Below, one piece after another: positions 1 through 10,122 of a stretch of 35,144 nt of DNA. Source of the stretch: Paracidovorax anthurii. Lineage in GTDB: Bacteria > Pseudomonadota > Gammaproteobacteria > Burkholderiales > Burkholderiaceae_C. The notes beneath the pieces were generated by a model. That model searched no databases. It worked only from the letters and a program-made list of their open reading frames with translations, and had not been told where the DNA came from. The translations under genes were made by a program, and so were the position numbers. Position 1 is the first letter of the stretch. Every line of letters begins with the position of its first letter. The DNA is taken from positions 1-35,144 of the forward strand of contig NZ_QLTA01000058.1 in NCBI RefSeq assembly GCF_003269065.1, written 5' to 3'.

Positions 1-251
1 AGCACGCTCACTCCGTGCTGGTCAGGCTCGCTCCACTTGCGCCAGTACGCATAGACGTTGTGCCACTTGGGGAACTGCGGCGGCAGATAGCGCCACTGAC
101 AACCCGTGCGAAGCAGGTACAGCACTGCACAGAACACTTCGTACAGATCCAGCTTGATCGGTTTGGTGCTGCGCCGAACGCTGCGCAGCAGCGGCTCGAT
201 CTCGGCAAACTTCTCTCTACTGATGTCGCTTGGGTATGGCTTTCTTTTCAC
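1..251 (-). CDS. IS5-family transposase, N-terminal part (runs off window)
   Basis: The minus strand encodes the start of a transposase with the DUF4096-type N-terminal domain typical of IS5-family enzymes. Visible landmarks are SDISREKFAEIEPLLRS near the start and the hallmark stretch LLRTGCQWRYLPPQFPKW followed by YAYWRKW. The likely start is GTG at 251, because the reading frame opens as V-K-R-K-P-Y-P-S-D and the inverted repeat lies only about 17 bases further upstream. The catalytic DDE portion is beyond the left edge, so intactness cannot be judged. Family assignment is secure from the N-terminus; the exact IS name is not. Confidence 0.85.
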   Translation of the reverse strand, partial: MKRKPYPSDISREKFAEIEPLLRSVRRSTKPIKLDLYEVFCAVLYLLRTGCQWRYLPPQFPKWHNVYAYWRKWSEPDQHGVSV

Positions 252-285
252 CCCAGGATTGTCGGGGGAGATCGTAAACACGCTC
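1..285 (-). mobile_element. Partial IS5-family (IS1031-group-like) insertion sequence, transposase-proximal end
   Basis: The window opens inside an insertion sequence. Its transposase reads leftwards off the edge. The outer end is at 285, where an 18-bp terminal inverted repeat, read inwards as GAGCGTGTTTACGATCTC, occupies 268-285. The next bases are TTA (286-288), fitting the TNA target duplication of the IS1031 group of the IS5 family. The other end lies outside the window, so the duplication cannot be confirmed. The same terminal sequence, 16 of 18 bases identical, bounds the MITE at 7818-8083. Confidence 0.85.
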
Positions 286-295
286 TTAGAACGAT

Positions 296-2008
296 ATGAA
301 CAACATGATCGAAATGGGCGCCATCACCGCAATCGTCCTGGCAACGCTGCTGGCGATCGGCTTCATCTTCGCGCGCCTGTACAAGCGCTCGACCAAGGAA
401 ACGGCCTTCGTGCGCACCGGCCTCGGCGGCCAGAAAGTGATCATGGACGGTGGCGCCATCGTGCTGCCGGTCTTCCACGAGCGCGTGCTGGTCAACATGA
501 ACACCCTCAAGCTCGAAGTCGTGCGCCGCGAGCGCGAGAGCCTCATCACCCGGGACCGGATGCGGGTGGACGTGACGGCGGCCTTCTTCGTGCGCGTGAA
601 GCAGACGGAGGAAGCCGTCAGCATCGCCGCGCAGACCCTGGGCGCCCGCACGATGAGCCCCGACGAACTCAAGGCGCTGGTGGAAGACAAGTTCGTCGAT
701 TCGCTGCGCGCGACGGCCGCCACCATGACCATCCAGGAGCTGCAGGACAAGCGCCGCGACTTCGTGCAGGCCGTGCAGAACGCCGTGGCCGAGGACCTGG
801 AAAAGAACGGGCTGGAGCTGGAATCCGTCTCGCTCACCAGTCTGGACCAGACGGACAAGCAGTTCTTCAACCCCAACAACGCCTTCGACGCGGAAGGCCT
901 GACGCGCCTCACCGAGCAGACCGAGGCGCGCCGCAAGCAGCGCAACGACGTCGAGCAGGACACCGAGGTGCAGGTGCGGGCCAAGAACCTGGACGCGACC
1001 CGCCAGAAGCTCACCATCGAGAAGGACCAGGAGTTCGCGTCGCTGTCCCAGAAGCGCGAGATCGAGAACACCCGCGCGGAGCAGGCGGCGCTGATCGCGA
1101 CGCAGCAGGCCGAGCGCAACCGCGAGGCGGAGGCGGCCCAGATCGAGGCCGCGCGGCAGGTGAGCCAGAAGCGCATCGAGGCCGACCGCGAGATCAAGTC
1201 GGCCGAGATCGAGAAGAACCTGGTGATCCAGACGCGCGAGATCGAACTCGAACGCCACACCGAGACCAAGCGCGCGGAGCAGCGCAAGCAGGTCGAGATC
1301 GCCCGGCAGGACACGCAGATCGCGATCGCCAACAAGTCGCGCGAGCAGTCCGACGCCGATGCCGCCGCCAACCTGGCGCGCTCGGAGGCCGTGAAGGCCG
1401 AGGAAGCCGTGAACACCGCGCGCCTCGTGGCCGTGGCGGAGCGCGACAAAAGCATCCAGCTGATCGAGGCGTCCAAGGAAGCCGAGCAGAGCGCCATCTC
1501 GGTGCGGGTGTCCGCGGCGGCGGAGAAGGAAGCGGCCATGGACCGCGCGGAAGCCGTCACGATCGAAGCGCGCGCGCGGCAGGCCGCGGCACTCGCCGAG
1601 GCCGAGGGCAAGCGCGCCATCAACGAGGCGCTGAACACGCTCTCGGCCGCGCAGATCGACCTGCAGGTGCGCACGCAGCTGCTGCAGCAACTGCCCCACA
1701 TCCTGGAGCAGGCGGTACGGCCGATGGAGAAGATCGACTCCATCCGCATCTTCCAGGTCAACGGCATGCCCGGCGCCGCTGCGGGCGGCGCGGCGCAGGA
1801 CGGCGCCCCGGCCGCGGCGGCCGGAGCGACCTTTCCCGAGCAGGTCATGAACTCGGCGCTGCAGTACCAGTTGGCCAAGCCCATCGTGGATGCGGTGATG
1901 AAGGACGCGGGCCTGTCCAACGCGGGCATCACCGGCGTGGCCCAGAGCCTGGCCGGCATGCTCGGCCCCGCGGCCGCCGCGCCCGCGGCGCCCCGGGATG
2001 GCACCTGA
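296..2008 (+). CDS. Flotillin family protein (YqiK-like SPFH scaffold)
   Basis: A 570-residue flotillin/YqiK-type protein, expected to organise membrane microdomains on the cytoplasmic face of the inner membrane. An N-terminal hydrophobic segment (about residues 8-25, ITAIVLATLLAIGFIFARLY) is followed by an SPFH/Band 7 domain (about 35-200). A long charged coiled-coil rich in Glu, Arg and Ala spans about 205-460, and the Ala/Gly-rich tail matches the family layout. ATG at 296 fits the family N-terminus; ATG at 305 is an alternative. Only 10 bases separate the IS end from this start and they contain no Shine-Dalgarno sequence. Native expression signals have therefore probably been displaced by the IS. 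The NfeD-like partner gene often found next to flotillins is not present downstream. The stop codon TGA doubles as part of a possible target duplication (2009-2024 entry). Confidence 0.9.
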   Translation: MNNMIEMGAITAIVLATLLAIGFIFARLYKRSTKETAFVRTGLGGQKVIMDGGAIVLPVFHERVLVNMNTLKLEVVRRERESLITRDRMRVDVTAAFFVRVKQTEEAVSIAAQTLGARTMSPDELKALVEDKFVDSLRATAATMTIQELQDKRRDFVQAVQNAVAEDLEKNGLELESVSLTSLDQTDKQFFNPNNAFDAEGLTRLTEQTEARRKQRNDVEQDTEVQVRAKNLDATRQKLTIEKDQEFASLSQKREIENTRAEQAALIATQQAERNREAEAAQIEAARQVSQKRIEADREIKSAEIEKNLVIQTREIELERHTETKRAEQRKQVEIARQDTQIAIANKSREQSDADAAANLARSEAVKAEEAVNTARLVAVAERDKSIQLIEASKEAEQSAISVRVSAAAEKEAAMDRAEAVTIEARARQAAALAEAEGKRAINEALNTLSAAQIDLQVRTQLLQQLPHILEQAVRPMEKIDSIRIFQVNGMPGAAAGGAAQDGAPAAAAGATFPEQVMNSALQYQLAKPIVDAVMKDAGLSNAGITGVAQSLAGMLGPAAAAPAAPRDGT

Positions 2009-2024
2009 GAACGTGTTCACGTTC
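2009..2024. repeat. 16-bp fused terminal-repeat scar flanked by TGA/TGA
   Basis: The sequence GAACGTGTTCACGTTC directly follows the flotillin stop codon and is flanked on both sides by TGA (2006-2008 and 2025-2027). Its first 13 bases equal the terminal repeat of the MITE at 7818, and its last seven are the mirror-image end CACGTTC. This is what a MITE of that family would leave if its interior were deleted, with a TNA-type target duplication that includes the stop codon. It could also be a chance palindrome. Confidence 0.45.
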
Positions 2025-2054
2025 TGAGCCGCGACCCGGCCCGTCGGGCGCCGC

Positions 2055-2846
2055 TCAGTCCGGCGCCGCGTTCAGCGCCTGCAGCCGCCCGGGCGTGCCC
2101 ACGTCGGTCCAGCGGCCCGTGTGGAGCGCAGCCGTCACGCGGCCCTGGTCCATGGCGCGGCGCAGCAGCGGCGCCAGCGGGGCGGCCACGCCCTGCGGGT
2201 TGCCGGGCGGGATGTCGCACCAGGGCGCGGCGAACAGCTCCGCGCGCAGCAGCGCGATGGTGCTGTAGGTGTAGCGCGGCGCGGGGTCGTCCGCCGGCAG
2301 GTTGAGCGCGCGGCCGTCCGCCGCCAGGCCGAAATCGCCGCGCGGGTGGTGCTCCGGGTTGGGCACGAGCCAGAGGTGGGCCAGCGCGTCACCCGCCGCG
2401 AAGGCGGCGGCATCTTCGGCCGCGAAGGCGAAGTCGGGCGCGAACACGTCGCCCGCCGCCAGCCAGAACACCGGCCCGAGCCGGGGCAGCGCGCGCGCGA
2501 TGCCGCCGGCCGTCTCCAGCGCACCGCCGAAATCGCGGCCCTCGTGGGAGTATGAAATGGATAGCACCCCAGGTCCATTCGACGGCGACCTGGGGGCGAA
2601 TTCATCTAAAAAATGCTCGCTGATGCGCTCGCCCAGCCACGCGGTGTTGATGACGGCCTCGCGCACGCCGGCGGCCGCCAGGGCCTCCAGGTGCCACTGC
2701 AGCAGCGGGCGTCCGCGCACCGCCAGCAGCGGCTTGGGGGTGGTGTCGGTGAGCGGGCGCATGCGCTCGCCGCGGCCGGCGGCCAGGAGCATGGCGGGCG
2801 GCTGCGCGCCCGGCGCCGGCGGGGTGGGATTCTGGAAGGCGGTCAT
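2055..2846 (-). CDS. murU: Nucleotidyltransferase, MurU-like (MurNAc-1-phosphate uridylyltransferase)
   Basis: A sugar-phosphate nucleotidyltransferase. The signature LAAGRGERMRPLTDTTPKPLL near the N-terminus is the nucleotide-binding loop and KP motif of the NTP_transferase family. ALETAGGI and AGDVF further on fit the MurU branch, which makes UDP-MurNAc in cell-wall recycling. At 263 residues it is longer than typical MurU proteins. It carries about 18 extra N-terminal residues before MLLAAG, and a Pro/Ser/Gly-rich stretch (APRSPSNGPGVLSISYS) between the HF and YSHEG elements. That stretch is encoded by an apparent copy of a dispersed intergenic repeat (2551-2600). The start is taken as ATG 2846, 10 bp after the speD stop; an upstream ATG at 2876 would overlap speD. 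It is probably co-transcribed with speD. Confidence 0.82.
   Translation of the reverse strand: MTAFQNPTPPAPGAQPPAMLLAAGRGERMRPLTDTTPKPLLAVRGRPLLQWHLEALAAAGVREAVINTAWLGERISEHFLDEFAPRSPSNGPGVLSISYSHEGRDFGGALETAGGIARALPRLGPVFWLAAGDVFAPDFAFAAEDAAAFAAGDALAHLWLVPNPEHHPRGDFGLAADGRALNLPADDPAPRYTYSTIALLRAELFAAPWCDIPPGNPQGVAAPLAPLLRRAMDQGRVTAALHTGRWTDVGTPGRLQALNAAPD
2551..2600 (-). repeat. Dispersed 'GTCGCCG...TGCTAT' repeat, copy inside murU
   Basis: Read on the minus strand this segment contains GTCGCCGTCGAATGGAC followed by TGCTAT. The intergenic copy at 23061-23113 has GTCGGCGTCGAATGGAC and TGCTAT at the same spacing. The segment is poorer in GC than the gene around it, stays in frame and encodes the extra residues in MurU. 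Other copies are at 7279-7333, 25831-25881 and 34451-34510. Confidence 0.55.
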
Positions 2847-2856
2847 GCGGACAGGG

Positions 2857-3240
2857 TCAGGCGGGGGCCGGCTCACCGCGCCGCAGCGCGTGGCGCTGCG
2901 CGGAAGCCGGCTCGAAGAGCGCGAGCAGCGCGTCCATCAGCGCCTGCGCCCGCTCGGAATGGTCGGCGCCGAAGTTGCACACGTACACGTCGAGCGTGAC
3001 GGCGCGCCGCTCCGGCCAGGTGTGGATGCACAGGTGCGATTCGGCCAGCAGCACCGTGGCGGTGACGCCTCCGGGCCCGTGCGCGGTGGCCGGAAAGGCG
3101 TGGAAGAGCTGGCCCACGGCCTGCAACCCCGCGCCGCGCACGGCATCCAGGCAGGCCTGGCCCAGCGCATCGGCATCGAGCAGCCACCGCGGCGCGCAGC
3201 GGCAGCCATGGAGATCGGCGGTGAGGTGCAGGCCTTGCAT
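2857..3240 (-). CDS. speD: S-adenosylmethionine decarboxylase proenzyme (bacterial SpeD/SpeH type)
   Basis: A 127-residue SAM decarboxylase of the small bacterial (class 1B) type, which supplies the aminopropyl donor for spermidine synthesis. The motif LLAESHLCIHTWPE contains the self-cleavage site between Glu67 and Ser68; Ser68 would become the catalytic pyruvoyl group, and His69 is in the expected place. A Cys in the YVCNFG segment matches the family's conserved catalytic cysteine. Start ATG 3240 gives MQGLHLTADLHGC, the normal N-terminus for this family. The gene diverges from transketolase across a 105-bp gap and is followed after 10 bp by murU. Confidence 0.92.
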   Translation of the reverse strand: MQGLHLTADLHGCRCAPRWLLDADALGQACLDAVRGAGLQAVGQLFHAFPATAHGPGGVTATVLLAESHLCIHTWPERRAVTLDVYVCNFGADHSERAQALMDALLALFEPASAQRHALRRGEPAPA

Positions 3241-3345
3241 GCCCCGCACTGTAGTGCAGCGCGCCGGGGGCGCACGCGGGGCCGCGGGGTGGGCCGGTAA
3301 AATGCGCGGTTTTCCCCCCTCCAGCCCCTTCCGGAGCCGCCCCTG

Positions 3346-6521
<3,176 letters not shown>

Positions 6522-6577
6522 GCCCTGCACGGCCCGCCGGCCGGCGCGCGCACTGCCCGCGCCGGCCAACAAACCCG

Positions 6578-6612
6578 AAGCGCCTCCCTTTTCAGGAGGC
6601 GCTTTGCTTTTT
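6578..6612 (+). terminator. Rho-independent terminator after gap
   Basis: A perfect 10-bp stem, AAGCGCCTCC pairing with GGAGGCGCTT, closes a 7-base loop (CTTTTCA) and is followed by TGCTTTTT. It would end the tkt-gap transcript. Confidence 0.9.
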
Positions 6613-6695
6613 GCGCGACACCGCGTGCCGCTGGAGCGTGTCATGCACTTTTGCTTACCCGCCAAGGTGCATGAGACGCTCTAAGCTGCGGCCCC

Positions 6696-7259
6696 ATGAC
6701 CGACACCGCACCCACATCCCCTTCCGCCCAGGACGTCCTGCGCTTCTGGTTCGAGGAAAGCACGCCCTCGCAATGGTTCGCGAAGGACGCGGACTTCGAC
6801 GCCGCCATCCGCGCGCGCTTCGGGGCGCTGCACCGCCGCGCGGCCCAGGCAGAACTCCACGGCTGGCGGGCCGATGCCCCGGGCCGGCTCGCGGAAATCA
6901 TCGTGCTCGACCAGTTCTCGCGCAACCTGCACCGCGGCTCGGGCGAGGCCTTCGCGCACGACGGCATGGCGCTCGCGCTGGCGCAGGAGGCCCTCGCGGC
7001 CGGCGCCGACGCGGCCCTGCCGCCAGAGCAGCGCGGTTTTTTCTACCTGCCGTTCATGCACAGCGAGTCGCGCGCCATCCAGGCGGAATCGGTGGCGTTG
7101 TTCACGCGGCTCGGCAACGCGCAGAGCCTGGACTTCGCGGTGCGCCACCGCGACATCGTGGAACGCTTCGGCCGCTTCCCGCACCGCAACGCCGCGCTGG
7201 GGCGCGCGACCACGGCCGAGGAAGCGGATTTCCTGCGCCAGCCCGGCAGCGGGTTCTGA
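6696..7259 (+). CDS. DUF924 family protein
   Basis: A 187-residue soluble protein of the DUF924 family (all-helical, TPR-like fold, function unknown). Family landmarks are VLRFWFEE at the start, IIVLDQFSRNLHRG in the middle, FFYLPFMHSE, and the C-terminal HRDIVERFGRFPHRN. Length is normal for the family. No clear Shine-Dalgarno sequence precedes ATG 6696, but the N-terminus fits. It lies alone between the gap terminator and a convergent HPF-like gene, with a dispersed repeat between the two 3' ends. Confidence 0.88.
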   Translation: MTDTAPTSPSAQDVLRFWFEESTPSQWFAKDADFDAAIRARFGALHRRAAQAELHGWRADAPGRLAEIIVLDQFSRNLHRGSGEAFAHDGMALALAQEALAAGADAALPPEQRGFFYLPFMHSESRAIQAESVALFTRLGNAQSLDFAVRHRDIVERFGRFPHRNAALGRATTAEEADFLRQPGSGF

Positions 7260-7278
7260 GCGACTCTCAGGCCCCGAT

Positions 7279-7333
7279 GGGCTCCACGTCGCCGTAAAAT
7301 CTGCATTGTTTGCTACATATTCAATAGCAAACC
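7279..7333 (+). repeat. Dispersed 'CCATGTCGCCG...AATAGCA' repeat, copy 1
   Basis: This intergenic copy reads CCACGTCGCCGTAAAAT, a spacer, then TTTGCTAC and ATTCAATAGCA. It sits between the convergent ends of the DUF924 and HPF-like genes. Its TTTGCTA/AATAGCA portion is a small inverted repeat that could form a hairpin. Confidence 0.75.
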
Positions 7334-7371
7334 GAATGACATCCGGGGGCGGGCCCCGGCTCCGCCCTGCT

Positions 7372-7719
7372 TTATTCGACCGCGGTGCGGATGGTGTCGC
7401 GCCCGTTCTTGTCCTTGAGCCGGCCCAGGTCGGTGTCGATCGCGCGGGCCAGCTTCTCGACCGCGGCGATGAAGGCATCGGCGAGCTTGTCGGCATCGGC
7501 GTTCACGGCGATGGGCGGGCGCCCCGCGGGCCGGGCCTCGATCGTGCAGCGCTTGTCGCCGCCGCCGGACTTGCCGGCGTCCAGGTCGGACAGGTGCACC
7601 TCCACGCGCGTGAGGTGGTCGCGGAAGCGCGCAAGCCGGCCCGTGGTCTCGCCCTGGATCCACTGGGCGAGCGATTCGCCGCCCTGGATGTGTTCGTCGT
7701 GCTGAACCTGTACTTGCAT
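7372..7719 (-). CDS. HPF/RaiA-family ribosome-associated protein
   Basis: A 115-residue protein resembling the HPF/RaiA ribosome-hibernation family. It begins MQVQVQHDEHIQGGESLAQW, has a predicted strand VEVHLSDLDAGKSGGGDKRCTIEARPAG, and a helical DADKLADAFIAAVEKLARAIDTDLGRL. This is the beta-alpha-beta-beta-beta-alpha pattern of these 30S-binding proteins. The sequence is divergent, so the functional call is moderate. ATG 7719 is chosen over an in-frame upstream start because AGGAGG sits 6 bases before it. No extended C-terminal dimerisation domain is present, so it would be a short form. Confidence 0.75.
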   Translation of the reverse strand: MQVQVQHDEHIQGGESLAQWIQGETTGRLARFRDHLTRVEVHLSDLDAGKSGGGDKRCTIEARPAGRPPIAVNADADKLADAFIAAVEKLARAIDTDLGRLKDKNGRDTIRTAVE

Positions 7720-7817
7720 CGATGCCTCCTGGAGTTGCCAACAAAAAAACGATGGTTGCCCTGAGAGTCGCGGCGGAGCGCGGAAAAACAAGCCCCCGCG
7801 TGCATGCCGATGCGTAA

Positions 7818-8083
7818 GAACGTGTTCACGATCTCCCAGGGGTCGCGCAGCGGCGTGTGCGGGTGGGATGCAAGGCGCGGTGCGCCGCCCATAGCCCGGC
7901 TATGGGCCAGCGCCGCAACGCCGCAGACCGCCCGCACACGCCACTGCCCGAAGGGTTGGAGCGAAATCGGGCGATTGAACGCCCCGGCTGCTTGCATGGG
8001 CACGAGCCCATGCGGCGCATCCGAGGCATCCACTCATCCCGATTGCGCTCCAACGCGACCCCTGCGAGATCGTGAACACGTTC
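7818..8083. mobile_element. 266-bp MITE with IS1031-type ends and cloverleaf self-complementarity
   Basis: A non-coding element bounded by 30-bp inverted repeats (7818-7847 and 8054-8083, 29 of 30 matching) beginning GAACGTGTTCACGATCTC. TAA flanks both ends (7815-7817 and 8084-8086), a TNA target duplication. Its interior holds two further long arms: 7852-7866 with 7928-7942, and 7955-7971 with 8038-8054. Each carries its own inner hairpin: GCATGGGC-ACGA-GCCCATGC at 7994-8013, and CCCATAG/CTATGGG near 7888-7906. The terminal repeats match the IS at the left edge at 16 of 18 bases, so that IS family could mobilise it. No protein is encoded. Confidence 0.85.
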
Positions 8084-8266
8084 TAACAAGGTGACGCGGC
8101 ACGCGTTCCGCGCGCCAGGGTCGGACGCGCGGCCAGCGACAGCGGCGGCCGGCTCCTACAGCGCGGCCCGGGCGCCGGTGCTACAAACCTTGCCATGCCT
8201 GATGTCCCACCCCCACGCGGTGCGTCGCCGGTGCGGCGCAGCGCGGCCCTGCTTCGCTGAGTCCTC

Positions 8267-9142
8267 ATGCCCCTGCCCGCCAACAAGCGCCTCAAGATCG
8301 GCCTCTCGGCTTGCTTCTCGCACGCCGATCCGGCCCGCTCCCTCTTCACCAACAAGACGCTGCAGTACGTCGAGCAGTCGATCGCGCACTGGATCATGTC
8401 GGCCGGCGCGATGGTCGTGATGGTGCCCTGCCCCACGGGCGAGACGGCGCGCGGCGACGTGACCCTCGCGCACTACGCCGAATGGCTCGACGGCGTGGTG
8501 ATGCACGGCGGCGCGGACGTATGGCCCGGCACGTACGGCGAGGTCCCGCTCAAGGACGCCTGGCTCGGCGACCGCATCCGCGACCTCTACGACCTCGCCG
8601 TGGTCGAGGCCTTCGAGCAGGCGGGCAAGCCCATCTTCGGCGTGTGCCGGGGCCTGCAGCTCATCAACGTGGCCTTCGGCGGAACGCTCTACCAGGACAT
8701 CGAAACCCAGCACCCGGGCGCGCAGAAGCACCGCAACGCGGTGACCTACGACCAGCACTTCCATGAGGTGGAGATCGTGCCCGGCACGCGGCTCGCGCAG
8801 ATGTACCCGCGCCAGGAGCGCATGGTGGTCAACAGCATCCACCACCAGGGCATCCGAAACCTGGCGCCGGGCTTCGAGATCGAGGCCTGGAGCCATCCCG
8901 ACGGGGTGCCCGAGGCCATCCGGCGGCGCCCGCAATCGGGGCGCGGCTACATCGCGGCCACGCAGTGGCACCCCGAGTTCTTCAAGCCCGGCTCCACGCA
9001 GACGATGGACGACGCGCCCATCCTGAACGACTTCCTGGCCGCGTGCATCCGCGCCAAGGCGCTGCCGCTGCCGGGCCACAGCCCCTTCCAGATCCGCGAC
9101 CGCGCGGCGCGGCTGCTGCGGCAGGCGCTGCTGCGGCGCTGA
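8267..9142 (+). CDS. Class I glutamine amidotransferase / gamma-glutamyl hydrolase (peptidase C26, PuuD-like)
   Basis: A 291-residue enzyme of the peptidase C26 group, which includes gamma-glutamyl-GABA hydrolase PuuD and relatives that cleave gamma-glutamyl amides. The nucleophile Cys127 is in GVCRGLQ. The catalytic His235 and Glu237 are in QWHPEFF. The oxyanion region VVMHGGADVWP matches the family. The C-terminal extension after residue 260 (LPGHSPFQIRDRAARLLRQ) is basic and family-variable. Substrate cannot be fixed: no putrescine or polyamine catabolic genes are adjacent. No strong Shine-Dalgarno sequence precedes ATG 8267. The MITE lies in its upstream region, ending 183 bp before the start, and could influence expression. 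Confidence 0.85.
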   Translation: MPLPANKRLKIGLSACFSHADPARSLFTNKTLQYVEQSIAHWIMSAGAMVVMVPCPTGETARGDVTLAHYAEWLDGVVMHGGADVWPGTYGEVPLKDAWLGDRIRDLYDLAVVEAFEQAGKPIFGVCRGLQLINVAFGGTLYQDIETQHPGAQKHRNAVTYDQHFHEVEIVPGTRLAQMYPRQERMVVNSIHHQGIRNLAPGFEIEAWSHPDGVPEAIRRRPQSGRGYIAATQWHPEFFKPGSTQTMDDAPILNDFLAACIRAKALPLPGHSPFQIRDRAARLLRQALLRR

Positions 9143-9175
9143 CGAAGTCCCCCTGGGTGGGATGGCGGCCCCAAT

Positions 9176-9199
9176 ACCGGCGACGGTGTCCCGGTTTTT
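9176..9199 (+). terminator. Possible weak terminator after the C26 gene
   Basis: ACCGG and CCGGT form a short stem with a 10-base loop, followed by TTTTTG. It lies 34 bp after the amidotransferase stop. The stem is only 5 bp, so efficiency is doubtful. Confidence 0.4.
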
Positions 9200-9439
9200 G
9201 CGTTCCACCTATTCCCCAACGTTCCAATTGCTCGTAACATCGTTTTCAACTTCATAACGAAGGGAGCTACCGGGAGGGGGCCCTTTCTTTCCTTTTCGGT
9301 TGTCTCAAGCAGGGAGTGCCTTCCTTGCCACGAACGAAGGCACTCGGCCAGCTCGCAGCGGCTCGACGAATAACAACAAGGTGATCCGCCCGCCAGCGCG
9401 CTCGGCATCGGTACTTTTTTCTGTGGACAGGAGAAAGCG
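9200..9439 (+). promoter_or_regulatory. Upstream region of the pilus operon, with a 9-bp perfect hairpin
   Basis: This 240-bp stretch is notably AT-richer than its surroundings and carries no gene, so it should contain the promoter of the five-gene pilus operon. A perfect inverted repeat AGTGCCTTC/GAAGGCACT occupies 9315-9344 with a 12-base loop and no U-tract. It is more likely an operator or leader structure than a terminator. AGGAG lies just before the first pilin start. I could not identify a convincing -35/-10 pair and found no PIP box. Confidence 0.45.
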
Positions 9440-10075
9440 ATGAACACGAGACCCACGCCCTCGATCCCCGACCACCCGGCGCACGCGCAGCCCCGGACCG
9501 CGCGCCGCAAGCGGCGCGCCCTGGCAGGGGCCTGCGTGCTGGCTCTGGCGGGCCTGGCCACCCTGCCGCTGGAGGCGGCCACCCTCGCGGGCGTGCTCGG
9601 CGCGCGCATGATGCTCACCTCGGGCTGCGTCATCAACGGCGGGCCCGGAACCGTCTCCGGCGCGAATTTCGGCACACTGGATTTCGGCACACGCCCAGCC
9701 ACGTTCGTCGGCACGGCCTCGGCCACCGCCAGCGGCAGCGAGGGCGGCGCGGGGGTGACCCAGATCGTCTGCTCGCCCGAGATCACCGCCTTCAGCATGA
9801 CCATCGACGGTGGCACGAACCCCGGCCAGGGCGGCAGCATCGGCACCGGCTCGCGCGCCATGTCCAACGGCAGCGCCTTCCTGCCCTACGACGTCTATCG
9901 CGACCCCGGCCACACCGTGCCCTATACCGCGGCGGCGGCCGTGACGGGGATCGCCGTGCCCTCGGCCGGCAACCCCTTCGCGCTGCCGATCTACGGGCTG
10001 GTGAACAAGACCAACGCGGTCGCGCTGCCGTCGGGAATCTATACCGACCAATTGCAGATCACGCTGACATTCTGA
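9440..10075 (+). CDS. Spore coat protein U (SCPU) domain pilin, first of operon
   Basis: A 211-residue secreted SCPU-domain protein, the subunit fold of archaic (sigma) chaperone-usher pili such as Csu. The N-terminus is long and basic (ARRKRR) before a hydrophobic signal core and a probable cleavage near residue 46. The mature part has SGCVING, FGTLDFGT and an internal Cys (QIVCSPE) that would pair with the first. It ends with the typical donor-strand-accepting C-terminal strand GIYTDQLQITLTF. AGGAG precedes ATG 9440 at good spacing. It begins a tightly packed operon with a second pilin, chaperone, usher and tip protein, so its role is probably pilus shaft subunit. Confidence 0.9.
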   Translation: MNTRPTPSIPDHPAHAQPRTARRKRRALAGACVLALAGLATLPLEAATLAGVLGARMMLTSGCVINGGPGTVSGANFGTLDFGTRPATFVGTASATASGSEGGAGVTQIVCSPEITAFSMTIDGGTNPGQGGSIGTGSRAMSNGSAFLPYDVYRDPGHTVPYTAAAAVTGIAVPSAGNPFALPIYGLVNKTNAVALPSGIYTDQLQITLTF

Positions 10076-10122
10076 CGTTCTGAAGATCGCCGGACCTCCG
10101 GCGGCGAGGGAGGAGTTCCAAC

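Noticed and set aside
106-2268. Long plus-strand open frame overlapping flotillin
   Set aside because: It is rich in Arg/Gly/Ala from the out-of-frame reading of a GC-rich gene; the flotillin frame has clear domains.
7818-8083. Element considered as a structured non-coding RNA gene
   Set aside because: The terminal repeats and TNA duplication explain it better as a MITE; a secondary RNA role is left as a finding.
9295-9299. TTCGG before the pilus operon considered as half of a PIP box
   Set aside because: No second TTCGB stands 15 bases away.
9315-9344. Perfect 9-bp hairpin considered as a terminator
   Set aside because: No U-tract follows and it lies in the leader of the pilus operon; treated as a possible operator or leader structure.
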